Assembly: GCA_025201765.1 (NCBI GenBank)
Contig: MU623538.1
Span: forward strand, 1-48,584
DNA length: 48,584 bases
Source of the DNA: Daldinia sp. FL1419
Taxonomy: Eukaryota > Ascomycota > Sordariomycetes > Xylariales > Hypoxylaceae
Reading direction: 5' to 3'
This document shows positions 30,974 through 40,691 of the stretch, piece after piece (position 1 is the stretch's first letter; every line of letters begins with the position of its first letter). The notes beneath the pieces were generated by a model, which did not search any database, was not told the origin of the DNA, and saw only the letters and a program-made list of their open reading frames with translations. The position numbers were made by a program, and so were the translations under genes.

Positions 30974-31743
30974 CCTACAGTTATGGGACAAAAAAACCGC
31001 ACACCTCAAATTTCGTACCCCTAACATTCAAACTTAAATAACTTGATATAGAAAATAGATAAAATTAATTGGTTTTTTATTTTCAATTATTTAATTAATA
31101 AAATACTTATTTTTGATTTTTTATATTTATTATTATGTAAGATTGATATTAAAATAGTTGATATAATTAGGCTTAGTTTTTTGTATAAAATATAATTTAA
31201 TATAAAGTGATATATGATATAAGATAAATTTGAAAAAATTATAAATATAAATTGTAAGTAATTATATATATAAAACAACTTTTTTTAAGATTCTAGGTAT
31301 AGAATTGAGTAAGTTATAAGGTTTTGAAATATATATGTTTTAGGGATTTTGATAAAAAATCCACGTTTTTCTATAAAACATACTCTATTCAACTAAATAT
31401 AATTCAACCAATTTAAATTATTTTAATAAAAGAAAACTTTATATATATAAATAAATACTTAAACTTTATATAAATATTTTTTAAAAATTTAAAAATAAGT
31501 TTTTAAAGTTTAAAATAATTTTTATATTTTATTTAAAATCTATTTTATAATAACCTATTCTTTATAATTTTTCTATCAGTTCTTTTCAAAAATTAAATCT
31601 ATAAATAAAATCTACAATAAATTTTAATATGACTTTATATATATATATTATTAGTATCTATATATCATGGTATTAAAAGGAATTATTGAAACTATATATA
31701 TATAAATTTGAGGTGTGCGGTTTTTTTGTCCCATAACTGTAGG
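30974..31743. mobile_element. 770-bp TA-flanked element with perfect 40-bp inverted ends
   Basis: The left end (30974-31013) begins CCTACAGTTATGGGAC, followed by A7 and CCGCACACC. The right end (31704-31743) is its exact complement over 40 of 40 bases. TA flanks both sides (30972-30973 and 31744-31745), as in Tc1/mariner insertions. The interior of about 690 bp is overwhelmingly A/T with no coding frame. The ends keep all their CpA/TpG sites, so RIP after insertion does not easily explain the interior. It is best described as a non-autonomous mariner-like element (MITE). Confidence 0.8.
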
Positions 31744-31805
31744 TACCTACCATAGCGGCAAAGAAAGGGGGAGGGGGGTTCTACTACCTACCCCATTGCC
31801 ACTAT

Positions 31806-31845
31806 GGTAGCCTGTAGGTACTAATGTATCCACCTACAGGCTACC
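31806..31845. repeat. 14-bp perfect inverted repeat
   Basis: Arms GGTAGCCTGTAGGT (31806-31819) and ACCTACAGGCTACC (31832-31845) flank a 12-nt loop. It lies between the mobile element and the F-box gene start, about 115 bp upstream of the ATG. It may be an old element end or a regulatory cruciform. Confidence 0.55.
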
Positions 31846-31961
31846 TTAGGTACCTACCATAAAATATACAACAACGCTTATATTCTTAACACAAATTCTT
31901 CGTAGAATTAACTAACGTAGCTTATATCACCCACCACTTGGGCACGTCTTATTAGTTCGCC

Positions 31962-34900
31962 ATGTCTACTAGCTATCGATTTTGCGCTCTCTGTGATGTT
32001 ATAGTCGACCCATGGTTGACTCCTGATGATCATCTAGCAAATCCCAACGATCGACTAAGTTGGTTGCAAGAAGTTCGAGCCTGTATGTATAGAGGATAAC
32101 TCATCTTACCCCCTTTCCAGCCTTAGTTTACAATGATCAAGTATCGTATCTCACCTCTCCTTTAACTTAGTAAGAGCCAAGAGGGGAGTAGAAGACCCTT
32201 ATCTGACGGGTGCTGGATGGCTCGATACACATGAAAACGTCATCGCTCCTGTCGAGTGTGATGATTGCTATTATAACTATGAACCGCGTCCGGATTTACA
32301 CCATGAATTTAAGACACATAAAGTCGGCTATCCAGAAAGAGATCCCGTTGGGTATTGGTGTTATGTTGTCCATCATGCCTGTTGGGAGCTTCTCAGGGAC
32401 CGTGTTGATTCTAATCACACCGTTCCCGTTAACAATCTGGCTGGCCATCTCTTCACTCTGCTGTTCAATACCCCCATGAGCACCGATGGGATATCTCTAA
32501 TACCTGGACATGCCTACGGGGGTGCTAGCCTATTTCGCCCAATTGAAGGAGAACTATTTAGCCGCTATTTCACCCATGTGAATATGACTGATTACTCTTT
32601 CATCACGGGTGATGTGAATGAAGCACTCCAGCATGATGAAGAAAGCCTTGTGGATGAAGTCGAACGCTTCTACGCTGGCCTAGCCAACTATAACACGAGC
32701 CCTAGGGAATACTCTGGGCTGGACCCTTTCCTATGTCTTCCAAATGAACTTGTCATTCTCATCCTTACACATTTACCAAGTCGCGATGTTTGTAACTTAC
32801 GACTCGCTTCGAGGTACTCCGCCGATCTTTCCTCACCGAAAGTACTCGATCAAAAGTTCTGGGCCAGCCGATTTGACGCCGACTTTGAAATGGGATTCGT
32901 CTTTGCCGGTCCTTTTAATCCAAGGCCTACTGAGCCCGCAGATTGGCGGGCGCTGTATCTCAAATCCGTACGTACATAAGAGTTTCTCTCTTTTCTTTTA
33001 CAGTTGAGTGTATTTCTTGTCTTTTCCTCCACTTCCACCTCTCTCTCTATCCTGTACCTATGTAATCCTGTGCGAATGTGCGTGGAAACGACGTTGGGAA
33101 CAGGCTACGACAGATATATTAACGGCATTTCGATACCTAGAAAGGAGCCTTGAGATCAGAACTATTCCACGGCTTTAGAAATCGACACCGTATCTGGCAT
33201 ATATTCCAACATATGACCGACGGCTTATACGTACGCCTTAAAAACGAGTCGTACTTGGACGGTCCCTCATTCTGTAACTTAGAGGCATTCCCCCAGAGAT
33301 CAGTGTTTGCGGAAGCACATTTCCTTTCTGATAATGAACATATGATGGAGCCTCTATATTTGAGTTGTAGGCCCTTTAAGCGCCAAGACCTCCTTATACC
33401 TCTGCCTGTAGATTCCACATCCCAGAATCTACGGGCTTCGTTTGTTCACTCAAACGGAAAGACGTATATTAGCGGCTTTGATTTATCAACTACTGATCAG
33501 AGGCACCGTGACTCTCGCCGAGCCGGATTCGTTAATCCACGCAACAGGTATGAAATCTCATTGGTGCCACAGAGTTCCATAGAATATATCGAGGTTGCTA
33601 TGGAGGCGAAGGGTCTAATCGGGTTACGTCTTCATATCCGAGGGCCTCAAAATTCGTATTCTGTCTCACTAGGGGATATGGAACCTACAGAACCTTGGAG
33701 CGGGATATGTAGAATGGCCCCAGGCGACAATATGCAGTGCATTGGCTTCCACTTTACACTTGACGTATGTTAGAAGAGATACCTGCGGTACACAAGAGAG
33801 CTAATTCTCATGGTAGGCCTGTAAAATTATCTCTATCTCACTCTTAGAGCAACCAGTTTCAATCTCGCCATTCTCCATCGAGCCCCATACAGGTTCAACG
33901 CCTCTCCGAGACCATCGCCCCGCAGAAATCTGGAACCCGTGCATCCCAGCAGTATATCCAGAGTGGCATTCTCATAGTCCTTTCGCCAAACAGTACTTCA
34001 ACCTATGTTTTAATATAGACTTCGGTGGACACGATGGACGGTTATTGCAATCATTGGTAAGGGTTGATATGCTAATGGGAAAGTATCCTTCAGTATTCAC
34101 AGGTGTTTCGTTTTTTTATAACGATGGGAGTGAGCGCTTCTATGGACGCAAGAGCTTCAGAAGTAGTGTAGCCAGAAACTTTGATATACCGGCAATCCGA
34201 CAAAGCTTCCCAATCGACGGGCCAGGCGGTGAGGTGATAACCATTGTTACAGCCCACTACACTTCAGACACAATTCAAGCTATCACGGTATGATATACTC
34301 ACTCCTCTTTATAATATTTGTAAAAGCGGCGCTTATTTAAGAACGGGAAATTGCTTACGAACTCACCTTTACCCCTAGATTGCCACCAGCCAAGGGAGGG
34401 AGAAACAGTTTTGTCTCTATGGTAAAGAATCTAGAGAAGAAACCGAAGAGAGCCGCCACGTACTTCAGGCCGAGCCCGGGATGTGCTTCACGGAGTTTTA
34501 TGCAAAGATACAAGTAGGTGATACTACAAAATCGTATGAATTATCTCAGCTAAACGTCGCGCTTCAAGTCACCTCTGGGGCACTTCCTAAGTTTCTCTAC
34601 GCAGCAGCGGATTCCTAAGCCTGCCATACAATCATTCCCTCTTGAGCACCCGAATATTTCACATCATATCCCTATCACTTCAGAGACATTGTCTCCGGCT
34701 CAAGATATGCTATTGCATCCTAGGGGGTTCGCCATCACCACCGCAGACTTTTCGCGCCTTCGAAGGATCCGTGTTTCAGTAGGAAATATAGAAGGAAATA
34801 GTTGTCTGGGACACATAACAGGCCTCTGGCTGGAATACCATGATTCCAGTCAGCCAGTCATCGTAGGCCAGTGGATAAACGAGACTGGTACATTCGACAT

Positions 34901-36019
34901 TCCTTTGGGTGACCGGATATCAGAGGTGATAACGTTGCATGACTATACAAATCCGCACAAAAGAGTCAAGTACGGCCCTATCAGGAAGATTAGACTAGGA
35001 ACGGTCCAGGGAATCAACAAGGAATTTCCGGATTATCACAATGGCGGAGAAATCATCCTAGAGTATCGAGAGAATCCATATGAAACTCTGGTCAGTTCAA
35101 CACTTCCCCATTGAAAACACATGTTGCTAAGTAGGAAGTGAAGAGCGGCATCCTCTGGGGATATAATCATGAAGTATGTATCTGATGTTATATACCCTAG
35201 CCCCCTCATGGCAGCTTAAACGCCTATGCATCCACGCTTCTCCAATCTGAACAAATTGAGAACCCATACTATCTAACGTATAATTACATTCTCGATCCAG
35301 GTCATCGATACTAATAATGTTCTGCCTCTTTTACAGTGGGACCATGTTCGCACCTTCTGGGCACCAAAACCAGACAGGCCTAATACGCAGCTATTATTAG
35401 GACCGACCGGCTTCCTACTTCCTTCATGGTCGGTCGTGCAAAGGGCATTTATGGAGGAGATGCGTAAAGATGGCCACCCGAACCCAATCGTGGCTATTGA
35501 AGTCACATTCAGACAGTTTACTTGCGAGATATGTGGTCTCAACTTTGTTTACGGAGACGGAGGGCATACAATCCTTGGTATCGGAGTAAAAGGGGCGCAA
35601 AGAGTAGCCATTCCATCCGAAGAGAGACTAGTACGGATGGAGATAGGAAGCACCCGGCAAGGCCATATTCTATATATCAATGTAAACCCGGCCATTTATA
35701 TGTTCATCCCGTTTGCGATTTAGGGGTCGTACTGATGATTATTCTCCAGTTTTTAACAACTTCCGGCGGAAAAATAGACTTGTCGAGAGAAAATCCCGAA
35801 AGGATGAGTAAGCGTATCGTTAATCGGACCGTATTTATTCTCGATCGTTCCCATTCTGGCCAACCCAGCATCGATGGGACGATTATTCGACAAGTCCCTA
35901 GAGAAGCCGGTACATTGGTAGGTTTCTGGGCGCTACCGAGGAGACGTGGGGGACTCCGATCCGGAAGGTTAGGGCCAGTTTTCGAGATTGTTAGTGAAGA
36001 TAGGGGACTGGCAGACTAG
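31962..36019 (+). CDS. Large F-box protein of fungal-specific family
   Basis: A probable substrate receptor of an SCF ubiquitin ligase. My model joins 31962-32082, 32171-32967, 33141-33764, 33817-34287, 34379-34513, 34605-35090, 35135-35173, 35301-35681 and 35750-36019 (about 1107 aa). The N-terminus has paired cysteines (YRFCALCDVIVDPW, then VECDDCYYNYE and HHACWELLRD) resembling a zinc-binding module. The F-box is FLCLPNELVILILTHLPSRD, followed by VCNLRLASR (about residues 230-270). The rest is mostly beta-rich with repeated themes (ITGLWLEYHDSS, RIRVSVGNIEG, IVTAHYTSDTIQAIT), perhaps several jacalin-like or family-specific domains. The acceptor at 34604 and the 39-nt exon at 35135 (EVKSGILWGYNHE) are less certain. 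Two adjacent genes are possible, but no stop-start break is seen. Confidence 0.7.
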
Positions 36020-37699
36020 ATGAGAAGTGGACATCAATGAATAAGGGGTAGAGCTGCATTCTGTCTAGGTACCTATGCTCTTTAGCCACCCTTAAGGCAT
36101 ACGGGTAGAAATGTTGCTCTCTGACGCAAGTGTATACTCACATGATGTGCCCAGCGATGCCCACAATATGACTAGGTAGGTAGTAAGAAGAAGGCATTAG
36201 ATAATAACAGGATAAATGAGGTTACGACGGTATCGGCTCCCAGCAGATTTTCGAGCGTTTGCTGCGGATTTCCCCGAAAGAGTAACGAATTACGTATATG
36301 TACCTATTGATCTTGACAGCCTCGCTCTAACCGATGAGAAGTTAAAAAGGCCGTTTGTCTTGACGCGATAACGGAAACTGGCAGTCGTTTTTGACCCGAG
36401 ACTCGTTTGGTTTATTCAAGTGGCTACGGGACTTTGTTGTCTGCGTAGGTGGCCGCGGTAGAAGCCTCAAGATCTTATAAGTCAGGGCTCGGTTTGTGGA
36501 AGAGAAACGAAGCTAAGAAAGACGGTGTCGAGTCATGCGAGTCGAGAAACATCGATACATTCTATTTCCACGACGCTCGTGTAATACAGAATCCATGCGT
36601 TGCGTATAAAACCCCTGAATTTTACCTGGAGCACCTAATACAGGACCTTAACTCGGCAGTCTGACCCCTGATCAAACAAGACAAGCTTCATTGAGGAATA
36701 CTCTCTTCTAAATAGCGTCGAGTTGTATTGAATCTCGATTCGACTTTTAAGTAGTATGATTCCAGAACAATTGTAAGTTGGCTCCTTCGTTGGTAGAACA
36801 TTAATTCTGCATTATAAACGATGACTAGCTCTTGGCACATGTTTCCGATATAGTATAACTCAATCACTTCGTTTTAAAGACAGTAACTAATATGTTCCAA
36901 GCTTTCGTCGGAGCGGTTCGACGATCGCTTTCAAAGGTCAACTTGAGCAGCATCCTACCTTTCCCCTGGCTTGTGGATGAATTTCCGCACTGAGAACAAT
37001 ATGTTGGCGTACGGATGGTACTATGTACAGATGCTGCGGCTGTGTTATATAGGTATTTATGAAAGATTTATTGTGTTGATGTTATATTTTTTTTTCTTAT
37101 GTAAGATTTAAATTATTCTTATTTATTTTAGAATTTTATAGGAAGTAGTGAGGCTTTTATGGGAATTATAATTAGGGAGAGAATTTTCCAAGCTAATCTT
37201 AAGGCTTACTAATCCAACACCTACTGCCAGTTCAACAGCCTCAGATTTACTTCGCTATAGGGTAGCCCAAGTAACCTAATCTAATAAAACAAAGAGAAAA
37301 AGATTACAGATAACTAGCAAAAATTCAAATTTACCATTCGCATAAAGAAAAAAAAACCCATTATTGATATTCTTAATGATACTTTTTTATTGTCGCTAGG
37401 ATTCTTATAGCCTCAGAAGAATTCTCTATTAAGATGTCTTGAAATTCTGAAAATCTTTGGATCAAGAAGGATTAGAAAGGCAGAAAGAGGTTGAGTTCGG
37501 GTGAAGCCGGGTTGTAAAGCTTGATGGCGCTTAACGGCACACCGTAACATTTTTATAGGTAGCAGGGCTCAGCTGGCTCGACTGGTTCGACTGGTTAGAC
37601 TGATTAATCCCGTTGATCATACGATTATCAACGGGATTAGGTAGCATAGTGATTCAAGAACACGCCACCATAAGCCCGTTTTTATTTCTCCTTCTTTTT

Positions 37700-37731
<32 letters not shown>

Positions 37732-38117
37732 TCCAAGCCAGACAAGGTCATCCGCCTCCGGCCGCTTAGACGTAATGGTCGGAACGGGGACGTCGAAGCT
37801 ATCAGGCTTTATTCAGGCTTGGATCAGGCCAAGCCTGACGAGACGAGAATACTTCGGATCCAATAGTTCGAGTATGGTTCTAGCACGATAGTCGGACAGC
37901 CTATTGTTATTATCGTTATTATTGTTGTATTTTTTATTCGAACCATCCGTTGGCATGTGCTTTGGAATATTTTCGTATATAAGATGGAACACAAGTCTGG
38001 GGGATAATCTATCTATTGTACCATCATCATCATCATCCATCTCCACCAGACCCTAGATCACCATCATATAATCAATCAGATCCAAAGCATCCACAAGAAA
38101 CCCACAACATAGTAATC
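36020..38117. other. Long spacer with possible small relic and pyrimidine tract
   Basis: About 2.1 kb. A short frame from ATG 36216 reads MRLRRYRLPADFRAFAADFP and stops at 36371; another open stretch at 36440-36664 reads WKRNEAKKDGVESCESRNID. They might be exons of a small gene joined by an intron ending at 36440, but no family is recognised. Beyond 37080 there are AT-rich patches, a hairpin (37605-37639) and a long C/T tract (about 37683-37733) that could be the promoter of the next gene. Confidence 0.35.
37605..37639. repeat. 13-bp perfect inverted repeat
   Basis: Arms TAATCCCGTTGAT (37605-37617) and ATCAACGGGATTA (37627-37639) flank a 9-nt spacer. The preceding 45 bp contain a CGACTGGTT repeat. 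It lies about 480 bp upstream of the next start codon. Its role is unknown. Confidence 0.55.
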
Positions 38118-38822
38118 ATGCAGGGTGATATCTTTCAGCTCGAGCAAATGGCCGCCGCCCAAGCTGCCGCTGCTCACATGGAACTTAATCCTGTCCCACA
38201 GGACACCAAGACCGACCCTCAGGTCGCCATCTACAACGAGGACGACCTTTCGCATTTGCTTTATGTGAACCACCTACATCACGACGGCCACAAGGGTAGG
38301 GTTATCGTTAACCACGTCTACCGCGACGGATACACAACGCCGCTGGAGTCGGGCACACAGACGCCCGAATCTGAGACTAACGAAACTCCGATCCTCAGCG
38401 ACTGCGAGTCCGACTTCGACGAAGGCGTGTATAGTTCGTCGTCGTCCTTGGACCCTTATACCCGGACCAGCCCGCTAAGATTCGAAGACGGCTTCGAATT
38501 CCCCGTTTTCCTCGGTAGGCAGGCAGAGGAGACCACGCATGTTGCGGAGCCTGTCGTATCGGAAAGGGCCAAGCAGGTCTGCATAGCCACGCCGGAAGAA
38601 CGCCACGTCTCTACTATTTCGGGGCCGCTTATGTCCTGGTGGCCCGCATTAGAGGACCTCATGGAGCATGAATGGATTGAGGAAGAGACAGTCGAACGCA
38701 AGACTTCCAAGGAGACGTCGCAACGTCAGCACGTGTCCGACATTGAGGGATCCTTAATGTCTTGGTGGCCTCTACCAGTTGAATTACTGGAACACGAATG
38801 GGATGAACGATTCTACGAATGA
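38118..38822 (+). CDS. Uncharacterised acidic protein with duplicated LMSWWP motif
   Basis: An intact frame of 234 aa from the first ATG (MQGDIFQLEQMAAAQ). Upstream in-frame codons encode a His run without an ATG, so they are probably leader. The protein is acidic with low-complexity stretches (SSSSSLDPYTRTSP and TPLESGTQTPESE). Its C-terminal third contains two copies of one motif: HVSTISGPLMSWWPALEDLM-EHEW and HVSDIEGSLMSWWPLPVELL-EHEW, about 50 residues apart. No transmembrane span or enzyme motif is seen. I do not recognise the family. A short-linear-motif adaptor is one possibility, from the repeated Trp-Trp-Pro/Glu-His-Glu-Trp pattern; this is inference. Confidence 0.6.
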   Translation: MQGDIFQLEQMAAAQAAAAHMELNPVPQDTKTDPQVAIYNEDDLSHLLYVNHLHHDGHKGRVIVNHVYRDGYTTPLESGTQTPESETNETPILSDCESDFDEGVYSSSSSLDPYTRTSPLRFEDGFEFPVFLGRQAEETTHVAEPVVSERAKQVCIATPEERHVSTISGPLMSWWPALEDLMEHEWIEEETVERKTSKETSQRQHVSDIEGSLMSWWPLPVELLEHEWDERFYE

Positions 38823-39373
38823 ACGGGGTCTAAATGGCGCCTCTATTTCGCAATCCTCGTTAATGGGTTCGGTGTTAAAAATTCGGCATGAAGTTTTGGT
38901 GGCATTTTTCAGCTTCTACATATACCCTGGCGTTAGTTTTCCTCTCTTACTCGACTCTACGCAGAATAAGCCTTTCGGGCCTATAGATTTTTATTTATTT
39001 ATTTATTTATTTATTTATTTTTTTGGTGGCTGGTTCTCGCCTCCCACTCTTGGCATCGTGATTATCGCTCGAATTACCAAATGAAAATCCCCTTTGGAAT
39101 CTCTATCAAGTCCTCTCTGTATCATAGACCGGAAAGGTGGACGCCCTCCGAGCTCGGGTGGGGAGAGCTACATCTGTAAGTGGGGGAAATGTCGTATTAT
39201 AATCGTAGTAGATCTGGTAAACGCGGATGGACAATGTAATTATAAGCCTTGGAGCCGTCAATACTTAGGATAGGTACGTCGATATTTATGTCGATATTTA
39301 TGTCGATATTTATGTCAAACCCCGTCATCTATAAAATCAACGTTTTACTTACAATATTACGTGCCTATTTATC
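38823..39373. promoter_or_regulatory. Spacer and promoter of the short-chain dehydrogenase
   Basis: It includes a TTTA microsatellite (about 38989-39020) in the 3' region of the preceding gene, and a 12-bp triplication upstream of the dehydrogenase (listed separately). No gene is evident; just after the stop at 38822 the plus strand reads NGASISQSSLMGS in another frame, which echoes the GSLMS motif only weakly. Confidence 0.4.
39278..39313 (+). promoter_or_regulatory. 12-bp unit repeated three times upstream of SDR gene
   Basis: GTCGATATTTAT is repeated exactly three times, followed by a further GTC, ending 60 bp before the ATG at 39374. Helical-turn-scale spacing so close to a start suggests a multi-site operator or the core promoter; no factor can be named. 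Confidence 0.5.
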
Positions 39374-40297
39374 ATGTCTTCGAGTCTCTCTGGTAAGGTG
39401 ATTCTTCTTACGGGCGCAGCAAGCGGCATCGGGTAAGTCATACGACGCTTATCTTCCCCAGACTCCTTGTCCCGGAGATCGGCTGGTTGCTTTCTAGCTC
39501 ACATATTCATACGCGTTCCACACGCTAGACGGGGCACAGCAATCAAACTACATAGTTTAGGTGCCATTCTTGCCATTACAGACATCAACGAAGCTGGCAT
39601 AACAGAGACCCTCGCGCTCTGCGCCGGCGCCGGCGGCGATAATGCAGGACACCACAGTACTCACGCTCTCGACGTGTCCAATTCCGCCGAGGTGGAACAG
39701 CGTGTCGCCGAGGTCGTAAAAAGCCACGGACATATCGATCACGTATTCAATTGCGCAGGTGTAAACCCCATAGCCATGTCTCTGGCAGACACAAGCGAGG
39801 CCTACTTCGATAAACTAGTTGGCGTCAATTTAAAGGGCATGTTCAACGTAACCAAAGCTACGATGCCGTACGTGACAGCCCCCGGCGGTAGCTACGTCAA
39901 CGTGAGTTCTATCTCTGGCTGGAACCCGGACGTCGGCACCGCCGTATACTGCGCGACCAAGTTCGGTGCCATCGGATTCAGTAAATGCGTGGCACTCGAG
40001 CTAGGTCCCAAGGGGGTGCGCGTGAATATAGTCGCGCCAGGATATATCGATACCCCAACGAACGCAGGTATCGTGAGGGGGACAGCTGAGGCGAGACAAC
40101 GGATGGAGCAAGGAAACGCGCTGGGAAGGATGGGTACACCGGAGGATGTTGCGGGCGTGAGTATCTGTCCTGCATGCCGATATTATCGTGCAAAAACTAA
40201 CCGCGTATCGTTCTAGGTTGTTGCCTTCTTGATGAGTGACGAGGCTAGGTATATGAATGGCAGCGTCGTAGGGGTCGACGGTATGTTAAGGACATGA
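39374..40297 (+). CDS. Short-chain dehydrogenase/reductase (SDR)
   Basis: An NAD(P)-dependent oxidoreductase of the classical SDR type; substrate unknown. Three exons, 39374-39432, 39529-40156 and 40217-40297, give 255 aa, the standard length. The cofactor loop TGAASGIGRG spans the first intron. Asp38 after the second strand (AITDIN) suggests NAD(H) preference. NCAG is at 94-97 (usually NNAG), and the catalytic Ser147, Tyr160 and Lys164 lie in SSISGWNPDVGTAVYCATK. It ends RYMNGSVVGVDGMLRT, as in 3-oxoacyl-ACP reductase-like SDRs. The second intron has a perfect ACTAAC branch point. It converges with the transporter gene. Confidence 0.93.
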
Positions 40298-40691
40298 AGC
40301 AAAGGGGCGTATTTACTGCCCCTTAAATATACTTGGATGGTTTTAATGAACTGTGATGATGGTACATCTCAAACCTTCGGGCACGAATTCATCGGGTTTT
40401 AGGATGACTATTTACCTCAGGATAGAGATTAATTTTATTATGCCTAATATATGACACGTCCCGAAGTCGAAGAGGCTGCGTGGGTAATTAAAACCATCAT
40501 ATCCCGGCCGGATTCAGCCGTTATATATAGGTACCTACCTAGCACGCCCCCTTGGATTCCAGGGGTGCTACCCAATAACTCCTCCATAAGGTTTCAATTC
40601 CCAACCCCCGGAAAAGCCCAAAACATACGGCCGTCGCTAAATCAGTTATCGTCATACATATATCCCAAGCAAATAGTAATGCGTGCATAGA
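40298..40691. other. Convergent spacer, SDR / oligopeptide transporter
   Basis: About 390 bp between two stop codons. An open frame at 40451-40690 has no recognisable features. It probably holds both 3' untranslated regions. Confidence 0.4.
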
